Positions 18,239 to 27,314 of a stretch of 64,000 bases of DNA are shown in pieces. Each line of letters begins with the position of its first letter. The stretch's first letter is position 1. The stretch lies in assembly GCA_963711255.1 (NCBI GenBank), contig CAVQDO010000008.1, forward strand, positions 305,362-369,361, in the 5' to 3' direction. This stretch comes from GCA-2746365 sp963711255 (GTDB lineage Bacteria; Pseudomonadota; Gammaproteobacteria; SZUA-229). Under the pieces are notes generated by a model, which ran no database searches, was not told where the DNA came from, and was given only the letters and a program-made list of their open reading frames with translations. A program made the position numbers and the translations under genes.

Positions 18239-18354
18239 TTACCGCAGAGGCGCAGAGTGCGCAGAGAAAAATATTTTTCTTTGCCTCACTTACTCTGCGC
18301 ATTTAACTTATTCTGTTTTCCTCTGCGTCTCCGCGACTCCGCGTCTACGCGGTA
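18239..18354. repeat. Imperfect inverted-repeat element, CGCAGAG type
   Basis: A stretch starting TTACCGCAGAGGCGCAGAG ends with its imperfect reverse complement (18317-18354, ending CTACGCGGTAA). Arms are about 32-38 bp and the centre about 46 bp. Each arm holds several CGCAGAG units. It resembles a dispersed non-coding MITE-like element known from many proteobacterial genomes. It fills the gap between convergent genes and has no coding content. Confidence 0.7.
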
Positions 18355-18364
18355 AAAAAGCTTA

Positions 18365-19123
18365 TCAATGCAACACGCTTTCTGAACCCCACATTTTATT
18401 GTAGCGTTCGACCACCTCTCGCACCTCGTCAGGGTAACCGACAATATCCATCTGCTGCATTCCTTCCTTAAAAAATTCTCGCGCATCCTGCGGCAGGTTT
18501 TTCACCAGGCTGTCGTATGCCTGCTCTATGAGCTCAGGCTGATGACTGCGGGTAGCAACAATACAGTAGTTCAGGTTCAGGATGCGCCAGGGCCGCATCA
18601 TGTTAGTCTGTTCAGGATCACGACGTATTTCATCATCACAGGCATCAAGCACCTCTTTCATAACCCTGGCTAAATCTGCCAGGGCATGGCTTTCCGAGAT
18701 CTCATTCGCATAACCCGCCAATGAATTAACCAGCATATCGATCTGGGACAGCTGGCCGCCATGCCGTGCTATCCACAATGAAACAGGCAAAGTCAGACGC
18801 AAAATATCACGATTTTGTTCCCCCGTTTTATTCTGCACAAACGACACCACGCCTTCCAGTAAATCAAGTGTATAATGGCCAATTTTATTGATATCTTTCG
18901 CACTCAGCGCACCCATACTTTCAGCACTCATATCCTGCTGCACAACACTATCGGCATCAGCGCGCTGCATAACATCGATTGCCTGATCCATTGCGGCCAG
19001 CAGGTTATGGGGTGAGTTCACATCATTACTGTCAATATCTTCGGCCTGCAGATACTGGTCGACCGCATTATGAAAAAGGTCTCTGAAAACATTAGCATTG
19101 AACGAAAAGTCCATAATTATCAT
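18365..19123 (-). CDS. Conserved-looking hypothetical cytosolic protein (252 aa)
   Basis: A largely helical acidic protein without signal peptide or membrane segment. Starts are possible at 19123 and at an in-frame ATG 9 nt later (19114), the latter giving MDFSFNANVF. Landmarks are a long helix with LDLLEGVVSFVQNKTGEQNRD and a C-terminal MRPWRILNLNYCIVATRSHQPELIEQAYDSL. I do not recognise a family. It is divergent from gloA and has normal codon use, so I take it as a real gene. Confidence 0.65.
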   Translation of the reverse strand: MIIMDFSFNANVFRDLFHNAVDQYLQAEDIDSNDVNSPHNLLAAMDQAIDVMQRADADSVVQQDMSAESMGALSAKDINKIGHYTLDLLEGVVSFVQNKTGEQNRDILRLTLPVSLWIARHGGQLSQIDMLVNSLAGYANEISESHALADLARVMKEVLDACDDEIRRDPEQTNMMRPWRILNLNYCIVATRSHQPELIEQAYDSLVKNLPQDAREFFKEGMQQMDIVGYPDEVREVVERYNKMWGSESVLH

Positions 19124-19202
19124 CTCAGAAATGTCATATTATAAAGGCTGCATTATAAGTTAAGATAGGCCGCAATACTTTTCCCTTTAAGAATATATCA
19201 TC

Positions 19203-19589
19203 ATGAGATTACTGCACACCATGCTGCGCGTTGGCAACCTGGAACGCTCTATAAGGTTTTACACTGAAATAATGGGCATGACCTTATTACGACTGAAAGA
19301 GTATCCGGACGGTAAATTCACGAATGCTTTTCTCGGTTACGGTGATGAAAAGCATCATACCGCGCTTGAACTCACCTATAACTGGGATACTGATCACTAT
19401 GATACTGGTAGCGGTTTTGGCCACCTGGCAATAGAAGTCGAGGACGTTTACCTGGCTGCCGACAAGATACGTGCGCAGGGAGGAACAATTATTCGTGAAC
19501 CGGGGCCAATGAATGCTGGCACCACTTTACTGGCATTCGTCGCCGACCCCGATGGTTACGAAATCGAACTTTTACAGCCAAAAGCCTGA
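19203..19589 (+). CDS. gloA: Lactoylglutathione lyase (glyoxalase I)
   Basis: A 128-residue glyoxalase I that converts the methylglyoxal-glutathione hemithioacetal to S-lactoylglutathione. The N-terminus MRLLHTMLRVGNLERSIRFY is typical. The metal ligands are visible as His5, the Glu in ALELTYN, the His in GFGHLAIEV and the Glu in GYEIELLQ. Length is that of the bacterial Ni-type enzyme. Confidence 0.95.
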   Translation: MRLLHTMLRVGNLERSIRFYTEIMGMTLLRLKEYPDGKFTNAFLGYGDEKHHTALELTYNWDTDHYDTGSGFGHLAIEVEDVYLAADKIRAQGGTIIREPGPMNAGTTLLAFVADPDGYEIELLQPKA

Positions 19590-19640
19590 TATAACCCTAC
19601 ACTATTATTCACTAATCACCATTAACTATTCACTGCTTTC

Positions 19641-20807
19641 ATGACCCCTGTATTAATAGAATCAACCAGTGAAATGGAAGCACTGGCAGCACAACTTGAA
19701 AAAGAAACAATCATTGCTGTCGATACCGAGTTTCAGCGAGAAACAAGCTATTATCCGCATATTGCACTTATACAGATAGCAACCGACTCCGTTGTTGCCT
19801 GCATCGATCCACTTGCATTCAATGCCAAACCCGCACTTCAGAAAATATTGCTTAACCCGCAGGTAACAAAAATTTTCCATTCATGCTCACAGGATATGGA
19901 AGTACTTTATTATTACCTGGGCGAGGTCCCTGCGCCTGTATATGACACGCAAATTGCCAACGCCCTGCTAAGTGTCCACCACCAGATAGGTTATGCAAAC
20001 CTGGTAGAAAGCGAACTCAATACCCAGCTTGATAAATCACAGACCAGAACCAACTGGCTGCAACGGCCTTTAACCGACAAGCAAATTGAATATGCCGGTG
20101 ACGATGTTTATTACCTTTACAAGCTGCACGCACTGCTCGATAAAAAACTGGCTGATACAGGCAGAGTAGACTGGTTTATTGAAGACTCATTGAACATGTC
20201 CTGCAAGGACAGTAATTTCCAGGTCGATATCAAAAACCTCTGGAGACGCGTAAAAGGTGCAAACAAACTTGGCAGAAACAAACTCGCCATGGTTCAGGCC
20301 ATTGCTGAATGGCGCGAGCAACTGGCACAGGATAATGACAGGACACGAAGAAAAATATTACCTGACGACAACCTTATCCAGATCGCACTCAAGCCAGCAC
20401 ATGACAGTAACTCACTCAATAAGTTAATTGATCATCGATACCATTTCAACGCTGCAGAAAAACAGAAATTACTGGACGATATTGCAGCGGCATCACAGTT
20501 ACCTGAAGATTTATGGCCAGACAACCGCTTCAGTGTTCTTGACGGCGAGCAAAAAAAGCTGTTAAAAAAAATGCAGCAAATAGTAAATCAACAGGCAGAA
20601 CATCTGGGCATTTCAAGCGCAACCATCAGTTCAAAAAAAGAACTGGAAAAAATGGTGATAAGCCTTATGCCTGCCGGCACTGATGCTGACAGCGAGATAG
20701 CGGACTACACACAGTTAAAATTAAACGTATTACAGGGCTGGCGCTTTGAAAACGCAGGACAGCATTTACTGGAAGCGATTACTGATAATATTAAAAACAG
20801 CAAATAA
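19641..20807 (+). CDS. rnd: Ribonuclease D
   Basis: A 388-residue 3'-5' exoribonuclease of the DEDD family involved in tRNA 3'-end maturation. Exo I is VDTEFQRE, Exo II holds FHSCSQDMEVLYYYL with DTQIAN after it, and Exo III is YAGDDVYYLYKLH. One or two HRDC-type helical domains follow (about 205-290 and beyond, e.g. RRKILPDDNLIQIA). Length matches. Start chosen at the ATG just before PVLIESTSEMEALA. Confidence 0.93.
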   Translation: MTPVLIESTSEMEALAAQLEKETIIAVDTEFQRETSYYPHIALIQIATDSVVACIDPLAFNAKPALQKILLNPQVTKIFHSCSQDMEVLYYYLGEVPAPVYDTQIANALLSVHHQIGYANLVESELNTQLDKSQTRTNWLQRPLTDKQIEYAGDDVYYLYKLHALLDKKLADTGRVDWFIEDSLNMSCKDSNFQVDIKNLWRRVKGANKLGRNKLAMVQAIAEWREQLAQDNDRTRRKILPDDNLIQIALKPAHDSNSLNKLIDHRYHFNAAEKQKLLDDIAAASQLPEDLWPDNRFSVLDGEQKKLLKKMQQIVNQQAEHLGISSATISSKKELEKMVISLMPAGTDADSEIADYTQLKLNVLQGWRFENAGQHLLEAITDNIKNSK

Positions 20808-20811
20808 CAGT

Positions 20812-20846
20812 TGTTTAGATTGCTTAAGCGTAATATTATCTAAACA
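20812..20846 (+). terminator. Hairpin after rnd, possible terminator
   Basis: TGTTTAGAT and ATCTAAACA form a 9-bp stem. The loop contains a smaller palindrome (GCTTAAGC). A T6 run begins 5 nt after the stem. It lies directly behind the rnd stop codon, so termination is plausible though the T tract is displaced. Confidence 0.4.
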
Positions 20847-20949
20847 TGAGGTTTTTTACCTGAAATTTACATTTTTCTGGCTTAATTATTAACCAGATAT
20901 CGATAGATAAGGTAATAAACAACGACAAGACACAGCCGAGGATATCTAC

Positions 20950-21405
20950 ATGCAGACTATAACCAGCAAGCTATACAAATTTCTAATCATTTTCGCGTTA
21001 TCGCTAGCCAGCCTGAACAGCTACGCTGAAAGCTCGAAAGAATTTGGTGATTACGTTGTGCATTACAATGCATTCAGGAGCGATACCCTTACCCCCGAGA
21101 TTGCCAAACAGTATAATCTGACACGTGCTAACAACCGCGTTATCATCAATATTGCAGTATTAAAAAAGGTCCTGAATACTACTGGAAAACCAACCAGCTC
21201 AAGCGTTACCGGCCACGCCAGCAATTTAACAGGACAACTAAAACAGCTGGACTTTAAGGAAATAAAAGAAGGCAACGCTATTTATTATCTCGCCAATACA
21301 AAAATTAGTGATGGTGAGTTTTTGAAATTTGATTTAAAAATAACCCCTGAAGGCGAAACACGAGCTGCCAGATTACGTTTTGATAAACGTTTTTTTACTT
21401 ATTAA
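20950..21405 (+). CDS. DUF4426 family periplasmic protein
   Basis: A 151-residue protein with a signal peptide (about 1-26, ending SYAES). The mature start KEFGDYVVHYNAFRSDTLTPEIAKQYNLTRA and the later VLKKVLNTTGKPTSSSVTGHASNLTGQLKQLDF are diagnostic of DUF4426. The family is confined mainly to gammaproteobacteria and has no assigned function. It is followed by a strong terminator. Confidence 0.85.
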   Translation: MQTITSKLYKFLIIFALSLASLNSYAESSKEFGDYVVHYNAFRSDTLTPEIAKQYNLTRANNRVIINIAVLKKVLNTTGKPTSSSVTGHASNLTGQLKQLDFKEIKEGNAIYYLANTKISDGEFLKFDLKITPEGETRAARLRFDKRFFTY

Positions 21406-21424
21406 GCAATTTCCCCGTTTAATT

Positions 21425-21460
21425 ACATAAAAAAGCCGTATTTATACGGCTTTTTTATGT
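21425..21460. terminator. Strong bidirectional terminator
   Basis: A perfect 16-bp inverted repeat (21425-21440 with 21445-21460) encloses a TTTA loop, and the stem itself includes A6/T6. It ends the DUF4426 gene and the convergent DUF3301 gene. Confidence 0.9.
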
Positions 21461-21491
21461 AACTGCTTTTATATGTCATCAAGCACTGCAC

Positions 21492-21827
21492 TCAGATTAC
21501 ATCCTTATCTGGCAGATTGGTTTCAACGATCTGCTTACCTAAAAGCACAATATAACCATGCTGCCGATTGCCGAATTCTGAGGTTACATTACCTGGCACT
21601 GCATCTCCGATATAATCAAAACTGTATAAACGGCATATCTGCAAACCGCCGCCATCACCCCTGCGTAACCAGGTGCGCTGCCGGGTTACCGTAGCATCCA
21701 GTAACTGCAAGCCGGCATTAATACACTTTTTCTTGCAAACTGAAAGCGCGATCTCATTACACTGCTGAGTGTCCCACCAGTACCAGATAGCCGATAAAAT
21801 AAGAATAATAAACAGTATGTCATCCAT
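21492..21827 (-). CDS. DUF3301 family protein
   Basis: A 111-residue protein with one N-terminal membrane helix (IILILSAIWYWWDTQ). The following motifs, ALSVCKKKCINAGLQLLDATVTRQRTWLRR and RLYSFDYIG, match DUF3301. The C-terminal HGYIVLLGKQIVETNL fits the family end. Its role is unknown. It is divergent from fabA. Confidence 0.82.
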   Translation of the reverse strand: MDDILFIILILSAIWYWWDTQQCNEIALSVCKKKCINAGLQLLDATVTRQRTWLRRGDGGGLQICRLYSFDYIGDAVPGNVTSEFGNRQHGYIVLLGKQIVETNLPDKDVI

Positions 21828-21938
21828 ATTACGTATTACTTCGTACTAAGCGCCCCAAAATCGTTTCATCGTACAGGATTTTCAGATAAAATTGCCAGCT
21901 TACTGGATTTATAATTTAACAGACAACCGAGAAATATT

Positions 21939-22475
21939 ATGCTTGCTGACGAAGAAACAGATGTTCGACCCAGCTCTTACAGCTATGAAGACCTGCTAAC
22001 CTGCAGTAAGGGCGAGTTATTCGGACCCGGCAACGCACAGTTACCCGCTCCCAACATGCTAATGCTTGACCGCATTACAAATATTTCAGATAAAGGCGGC
22101 GCCTACAATAAAGGTGAAATTCAGGCCGAACTGGACATTAAACCGGAGTTATGGTTTTTTGAATGCCATTTCAAGAATGATCCGGTAATGCCCGGCTGTC
22201 TTGGTCTTGATGCAATGTGGCAACTCGTCGGCTTTTACCTGGGCTGGCTGGGCCACCCCGGCAAAGGCCGTGCACTGGGTGTTGGTGAAGTCAAGTTCAC
22301 CGGCCAGGTTCTTCCCACTGGCAAAACCGTACGTTACCAGATTGATATCAAACGTGTCATTGCCCGCGGCCTGGTTATGGGTATCGCCGATGCCACTATG
22401 TCGATTGATGGTCGTGACATCTACACAGCAAAAAACTTACGTGTTGGTCTGTTTACTTCAACAGAAGATTTTTAA
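21939..22475 (+). CDS. fabA: 3-hydroxydecanoyl-ACP dehydratase/isomerase FabA
   Basis: A 178-residue enzyme that dehydrates 3-hydroxyacyl-ACP and isomerises trans-2- to cis-3-decenoyl-ACP, the branch point to unsaturated fatty acids. The catalytic His is in FFECHFKNDPVMPGCLGLDAMWQL, which also holds the catalytic Asp. It is followed at 9 bp by fabB, as in other unsaturated fatty acid operons. The length is slightly above the E. coli enzyme. Confidence 0.96.
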   Translation: MLADEETDVRPSSYSYEDLLTCSKGELFGPGNAQLPAPNMLMLDRITNISDKGGAYNKGEIQAELDIKPELWFFECHFKNDPVMPGCLGLDAMWQLVGFYLGWLGHPGKGRALGVGEVKFTGQVLPTGKTVRYQIDIKRVIARGLVMGIADATMSIDGRDIYTAKNLRVGLFTSTEDF

Positions 22476-22484
22476 GGTATCAAA

Positions 22485-23702
22485 ATGAAACGAGTCGTAA
22501 TCTCTGGAATAGGCATAGTGTCCTGTCTCGGTAATGATAAAAACACCGTACTGGAATCACTGCAACAGGGTCGTTCAGGCATTAAATTCAAACAGGAATA
22601 TGCCGATGTTGGCATGCGCAGCAATGTAGCTGGCAGCATCGACATCAATGTTGATGACTTTATCGACCGTAAAGTAAAACGCTTTATGGGCGATGCTGCC
22701 GCATTCTCTTACATCGCAATGCAGCAGGCAGTTGCTGACGCACAGCTTGACCACAGCCAGGTATCAAATATTCGCACCGGTATCATTATGGGTTCGGGCG
22801 GCGCGTCTTCAGCCAACCAGGTAGCGGCAGCCGATATTCTGCGTGAAAAAGGTATCCGCCGCGTCGGCCCTTACATGGTACCGCGCACCATGGCGAGCAC
22901 CGTTTCTGCCTGCCTGGCAACACCGTTCCAGATCAAGGGCGTTAATTATTCCATCAGTTCCGCCTGTGCAACCAGCACACACTGTATTGGTAATGCCTAC
23001 GAACTGATTCAGATGGGCAAGCAGGATATTATTTTTGCTGGCGGCGGCGAAGAAGAACACTGGACTCTGAGCATGTTATTCGATGCCATGGGTGCACTAT
23101 CAACAAAATACAACGAAACCCCTGAAAAAGCTTCCCGCACCTATGATGCTGATCGTGACGGTTTTGTTATTGCCGGCGGCGGCGCAACCGTGGTGGTTGA
23201 AGAACTGGAGCATGCTCTTAATCGCGGCGCCCCAATCTATGCAGAAATTGTTGGTTATGGCGCAACCTCTGATGGTGTCGATATGGTTGCCCCTTCCGGT
23301 GAAGGCGCTATTCGCTGCATGCAAATGGCAACACAGGGCATTGAGCAGGAACTGGACTATATCAATACCCACGGCACCAGCACACCCGTTGGTGACTCAA
23401 AAGAACTGTACGCCATCAGGGAAACCTTTGGCGATAAAATTCCGCCAATCAGCTCCAGTAAATCACTGGCTGGCCACTCACTCGGCGCATCAGGCGCACA
23501 GGAAGCGATTTACAGCATGCTAATGATGCAAAACAGCTTCATCCAGGCGTCCGCTAACATTGAGACTATGGATGAAAGTGCTGTTGACATGCCAATTGTT
23601 ACTGCACGCAAGGATAATATTGAGCTAGACCTGGTGATGTCAAACAACTTTGGTTTTGGTGGAACCAACGCCTGCCTGGTGATGAAAAAATTTACAGAAT
23701 AA
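22485..23702 (+). CDS. fabB: 3-oxoacyl-ACP synthase I FabB
   Basis: A 405-residue elongating condensing enzyme. The Cys-His-His triad is visible: the nucleophile in SSACATSTHCIG, the first His in NTHGTSTPVGDSKE and the second in SLAGHSLGASGAQE. The glycine-rich end NNFGFGGTNACLV is present. It follows fabA by 9 bp, and the pair makes unsaturated fatty acids. This context separates it from FabF. Confidence 0.96.
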   Translation: MKRVVISGIGIVSCLGNDKNTVLESLQQGRSGIKFKQEYADVGMRSNVAGSIDINVDDFIDRKVKRFMGDAAAFSYIAMQQAVADAQLDHSQVSNIRTGIIMGSGGASSANQVAAADILREKGIRRVGPYMVPRTMASTVSACLATPFQIKGVNYSISSACATSTHCIGNAYELIQMGKQDIIFAGGGEEEHWTLSMLFDAMGALSTKYNETPEKASRTYDADRDGFVIAGGGATVVVEELEHALNRGAPIYAEIVGYGATSDGVDMVAPSGEGAIRCMQMATQGIEQELDYINTHGTSTPVGDSKELYAIRETFGDKIPPISSSKSLAGHSLGASGAQEAIYSMLMMQNSFIQASANIETMDESAVDMPIVTARKDNIELDLVMSNNFGFGGTNACLVMKKFTE

Positions 23703-23708
23703 GCTGTG

Positions 23709-23749
23709 ACCCCTGTAGCACTTAAGGATTCTAGTGCTACACTTGGGGT
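23709..23749 (+). terminator. Hairpin after fabB
   Basis: TGTAGCACT pairs with AGTGCTACA (9 bp), extended by ACCCC/GGGGT across a 3-nt bulge. There is no clean T tract, but its place directly after the fabB stop codon suggests a 3' end or mRNA-stabilising structure. Confidence 0.45.
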
Positions 23750-23827
23750 TATAATTATAAAAATAACCGGCACAATGGCACGCTCATGAGTAGATTACTT
23801 AAAAATCACGGAACTGGACCTGTAACT

Positions 23828-24265
23828 ATGTTCAATCAAAAAGCGACATACCTAACTACAATTCTGTTAGCAGCTTACATATCTGCTTTTTCCTGTAATG
23901 TTATGGCCAACCGCCCGGCAATGGAAGAAAGCAGCGTCGAAGCAGAAATGACAGAAATGGAAGAAGTGCCGGAAACACAGGCACAGCCCTCTGCCGTAGA
24001 CATCATGATGCAGCAACAGTCACAGCAACAGAGAGGTGACGTTGTACAGCTGCCGGGAACTGAACTCCAGCCCGGGGAAACCGTAAAAATAAAATTACTG
24101 GACTACCCACGCCGCGGCATGAGCATGAACAAGGTACAGTTTGAATACGGTCAGCCCATTGCAATTTCTGACAGCGTTGGTAAACCGCCCATTACCCGCT
24201 GGACCTACAATGACCGCGTTGTTTATTTTGAGCACTCAAGTGTCATACATGTAGTCGCACGCTAA
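23828..24265 (+). CDS. Exported protein of unknown function, BamE-like C-terminal motif
   Basis: About 145 residues from the ATG at 23828; an in-frame ATG 42 nt upstream (23786) would add a polar stretch before the signal peptide. The signal peptide ends near NVMANRP. A Glu/Gln-rich linker (about 35-75) follows. The C-terminal ~50 residues read GMSMNKVQFEYGQP, then VGKPPITRWTYNDRVVYFE. That pattern recalls the SmpA/BamE-like fold, but I cannot name a family. Start choice and function are uncertain. Confidence 0.65.
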   Translation: MFNQKATYLTTILLAAYISAFSCNVMANRPAMEESSVEAEMTEMEEVPETQAQPSAVDIMMQQQSQQQRGDVVQLPGTELQPGETVKIKLLDYPRRGMSMNKVQFEYGQPIAISDSVGKPPITRWTYNDRVVYFEHSSVIHVVAR

Positions 24266-24293
24266 TCAAAACATCCTAATATTGTGACTGGCT

Positions 24294-25271
24294 TTGTTAC
24301 GAAGCAGTCAGGCTAAACATTCTTATAGCGAAAACGATATTACTCATCCAATAGCCAACAGCCCGCTGCAGCGTTTACAAAGCCCTTTCCTGCAAAAAGC
24401 CGGCATTCAGCTTTACGTAAAACGTGACGATCTGATACATCCCCAGTTTGGCGGCAACAAATGGCGCAAGCTAAAATACAACCTGATCCATTTTAAAGAA
24501 AATAAATTTGACCGGCTGTTAACCTTTGGCGGCGCCTGGTCAAACCACATTTACGCAACCGCAGCAGCCGGTAAACACTTCAATATAAACACGATTGGCT
24601 TAATACGCGGTGAACAGCATACACCGCTCAATGCATGCATATCGTTCGCCCGGGAATGCGGTATGGAACTGCATTACATTGACCGCGTCAGCTACCGAGA
24701 AAAAAATGAATTAGCGTATCAGCAGCATCTGCAAGAGCAATTTTCGAATGTTTATATACTACCCGAGGGTGGCAGCAACCTGCTGGCATTAAAAGGATGT
24801 AAAGAAATCGTTAGTGAAATAAACGCTGAAATTGACCAGCCTTTTGACCTTATCTGCTGTGCCAGTGGGACCGGGGCGACGCTGGCAGGAATTATCTCTG
24901 CAATAAATGCAGACCCGGGCGGCGCCAATCAGCGTGCTATAGGCTTTTCAGCACTTAAAGGCGGCGAATTTCTGCAACAGGATGTACTGTCTTTTCTGCA
25001 GCAGGAAAACCCAGGAAAAGAAATAGCGGACAATAACTGGAACATAGAGAGCAGATTCCATTTTTCCGGTTATGCAAAAATAAATGATGAACTGGTTCGA
25101 TTTATGCGCGACTTCAGAAATACCTACGGCTTCGAGCTCGACGCCGTTTATACCGCTAAAATGTTCTATGGACTTTTTAAACAAATAGAATCCGGTGTTT
25201 TCAGGCAGGGTTCCAGCATCGTTGCTGTGCATAGTGGTGGACTACAGGGTAACAAAGGGTTTAATCTCTAG
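24294..25271 (+). CDS. PLP-dependent ACC deaminase / D-cysteine desulfhydrase family enzyme
   Basis: A 325-residue fold-type II PLP enzyme. The PLP lysine is in the motif FGGNKWRKLKYNL, close to the family GGNKxRKLE. GGAWSNHIYATAAAG and LPEGGSNLLALKGC (phosphate-binding) follow. It belongs to the ACC deaminase/D-cysteine desulfhydrase group; motif reading cannot decide the substrate. The only upstream start in frame is TTG 24294, and no ATG occurs before the conserved core. It stands alone between the exported protein and the DUF3426 gene. Confidence 0.8.
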   Translation: MLRSSQAKHSYSENDITHPIANSPLQRLQSPFLQKAGIQLYVKRDDLIHPQFGGNKWRKLKYNLIHFKENKFDRLLTFGGAWSNHIYATAAAGKHFNINTIGLIRGEQHTPLNACISFARECGMELHYIDRVSYREKNELAYQQHLQEQFSNVYILPEGGSNLLALKGCKEIVSEINAEIDQPFDLICCASGTGATLAGIISAINADPGGANQRAIGFSALKGGEFLQQDVLSFLQQENPGKEIADNNWNIESRFHFSGYAKINDELVRFMRDFRNTYGFELDAVYTAKMFYGLFKQIESGVFRQGSSIVAVHSGGLQGNKGFNL

Positions 25272-25311
25272 TCATTAATCAAATATTTAAAATCATGCAA
25301 ACTCAGTGAAC

Positions 25312-26205
25312 ATGCAAACCAAGTGCCCGCATTGCGAAACCAGATTCAGACTCACCCAGTCACAGGTTGATACTGCTGATGGTTATGTACGCTGCGGCGT
25401 CTGTAAAGAAGTCTTTAATGCCAACGAAGTTGCCGTACAGCCAGAGAATCAGAGCGAAAACCAGCTTGAGAACCAGGCCCCGGTAAACTTTACCGGGCAG
25501 GAAAAACCCGCACAGTCAAATAGTGAAACTGATAAAACTGCCGTTGAAATTAATATTGAACTGGCCGCTGAAAGTCATCAGGATAAGCTCAGTAATTTCG
25601 AGCAGAGCTCTGACCAGGTACAGGCCGAAAAAGATACCTTTGACTTTTTCAACGACGACAACGACGACCCCTCACAACATGTTGTTCCAGAAAAATTTCG
25701 CACATCAGACCGCGACAGATCAGGCGGCCTGGTTACAACCCTGCTCTGGAGCATAGCAACGTTATTTTTATGCCTGACATTGATGGCCGAATACACCTGG
25801 TTTAACCGAAACCAGTTTAGCCAGTTCCCTGAATTGCAGTCCATTTTCAGTAAACTTTGCCAGCACTTTGAATGCAAGGATTTCGCCATGCGAAACCCTT
25901 CAAAAATAGAACTGATTACGCGAAACGTGTATTCACACCCGAATGAAAAAGATGCCCTGATGGTTAATGTTACGATGAAAAACACGGCTAATTTTGCACA
26001 GCCTTACCCGGTAGTACAGGTCGACTTTTCCGACGTACGCGGCGCCATTGTCGCTGCTCGGCGCTTTTTTCCTGAAGAATACCTGTCTTTGCAGAACGAT
26101 TCTGAAGTGCTGCACCTGCTTCAGCCAGACGCAGACGCCAGCATCACCCTGGAAATTCAGGATCCTGGTAAACAGGCCATGACCTACGAGTTTAATTTCA
26201 TGTAA
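25312..26205 (+). CDS. Zinc-ribbon and DUF3426 domain membrane protein
   Basis: About 297 residues from ATG 25312 (a GTG lies 6 nt upstream). The N-terminal MJ0042-type zinc ribbon is CPHC...CGVC (residues 4-33). A long acidic linker leads to one membrane helix (about 140-163, LLWSIATLFLCLTLMAEY). The C-terminal periplasmic DUF3426 domain contains NVTMKNTANFAQPYPVVQVDFSD and RRFFPEEYL. The gene typically precedes dusB-fis in gammaproteobacteria, as it does here. Function unknown. Confidence 0.85.
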   Translation: MQTKCPHCETRFRLTQSQVDTADGYVRCGVCKEVFNANEVAVQPENQSENQLENQAPVNFTGQEKPAQSNSETDKTAVEINIELAAESHQDKLSNFEQSSDQVQAEKDTFDFFNDDNDDPSQHVVPEKFRTSDRDRSGGLVTTLLWSIATLFLCLTLMAEYTWFNRNQFSQFPELQSIFSKLCQHFECKDFAMRNPSKIELITRNVYSHPNEKDALMVNVTMKNTANFAQPYPVVQVDFSDVRGAIVAARRFFPEEYLSLQNDSEVLHLLQPDADASITLEIQDPGKQAMTYEFNFM

Positions 26206-26303
26206 TCAACCCGCCTGTGAAAACCATTAATAACAACGCCTGCTTTGAACATACGATAAACTGCCATTTTACAAATTATTTTAATCTGTCAGAATAAACC
26301 CCG

Positions 26304-27314
26304 ATGATTATAGGCAAATACACATTCAACACCCCGCTGATGCTGGCACCGATGGCTGGTGTTACCGATCGCCCGTTCAGAAACCTGTGTTACCAGCTAG
26401 GTGCCGACCTGTGTGTGTCTGAAATGGTAACTTCCCAGAAACACCTGTGGAACACTAAAAAAACCCGTCTGCGGCTGGATCACAACGGTGAAAAAGGCAT
26501 ACGCAGTGTACAGATAGCAGGTACCGACCCATTGCTACTGGCACAGGCAGCCCGCTTCAATGTCGAGCATGGCGCCCAGATTATTGACATCAATATGGGA
26601 TGCCCGGCGAAGAAAGTATGCAATGTCATGGCGGGCTCTGCCCTGCTGAAGAATGAAGCCCTGGTGGCAGATATTGTCACTGCCGTAGTGAGTGCAGTCG
26701 AGGTGCCTGTCACCCTGAAAATAAGAACAGGCTGGGACCAGCAAAATAAAAATGCTGTCAATATTGCAAAAATTGCCGAGCAAAATGGTATACAGTCACT
26801 GTCTATCCATGGCAGAACCCGTACTGATGCTTATAAAGGCGAAGCTGAATATGAAACCATTGCCAGCGTAAAAAACGCTGTTTCTATTCCCGTTATTGCC
26901 AATGGTGACATTACTGACCCGTACAAGGCTAAACAGGTACTGGAATACACCAGTGCGGACGGCCTGATGATTGGCCGCGCTGCCCAGGGCAACCCCTGGA
27001 TATTCAGACAAATTAAACACTACCTGGCGAACAATGAGCTGCTTCCAGCTATAGAAAGCAATGAAATCAGCCAGTATTTAAACCAGCACCTGAATAACTT
27101 GTACGATTTTTACGGCGAGTTATCCGGTGTTAGAATTGCACGTAAACACATCGGATGGTACCTGCAAAATTGCTTCGGCAATGAAAGCAGCGAAATAGAT
27201 AAACAGGGATATATTGCGTTTAGAAAACAAGTAAACCAGGTTGAAGATGCTGACACTCAGCTTCAGCTTGTCACCGATTTTTTTAACTTTAAGCGACCCC
27301 TGTTAGCAGCATGA
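26304..27314 (+). CDS. dusB: tRNA-dihydrouridine synthase B
   Basis: A 336-residue FMN enzyme that reduces uridine 17 region positions in tRNA. The start MLAPMAGVTDRPFR is typical. The catalytic cysteine sits in NMGCPAKKVCNVMAGSALL, followed by LKIRTGWD and SIHGRTRTDAYKGEA. The FMN phosphate site is ANGDI...GLMIGRAAQGNPWIF. It overlaps fis by 4 bp (ATGA), the conserved dusB-fis operon. Confidence 0.95.
   Translation: MIIGKYTFNTPLMLAPMAGVTDRPFRNLCYQLGADLCVSEMVTSQKHLWNTKKTRLRLDHNGEKGIRSVQIAGTDPLLLAQAARFNVEHGAQIIDINMGCPAKKVCNVMAGSALLKNEALVADIVTAVVSAVEVPVTLKIRTGWDQQNKNAVNIAKIAEQNGIQSLSIHGRTRTDAYKGEAEYETIASVKNAVSIPVIANGDITDPYKAKQVLEYTSADGLMIGRAAQGNPWIFRQIKHYLANNELLPAIESNEISQYLNQHLNNLYDFYGELSGVRIARKHIGWYLQNCFGNESSEIDKQGYIAFRKQVNQVEDADTQLQLVTDFFNFKRPLLAA

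Noticed and set aside
18239..18354. CRISPR-like repeat array
   Set aside because: The short CGCAGAG units are irregular, have no spacers of constant length, and form an inverted rather than a direct repeat.
24294..25271. Pairing of the PLP enzyme with the distant dehydrogenase as an SbnA/SbnB set
   Set aside because: The PLP enzyme belongs to the ACC deaminase/D-cysteine desulfhydrase group by its GGNKWRKL motif and lies about 36 kb away.
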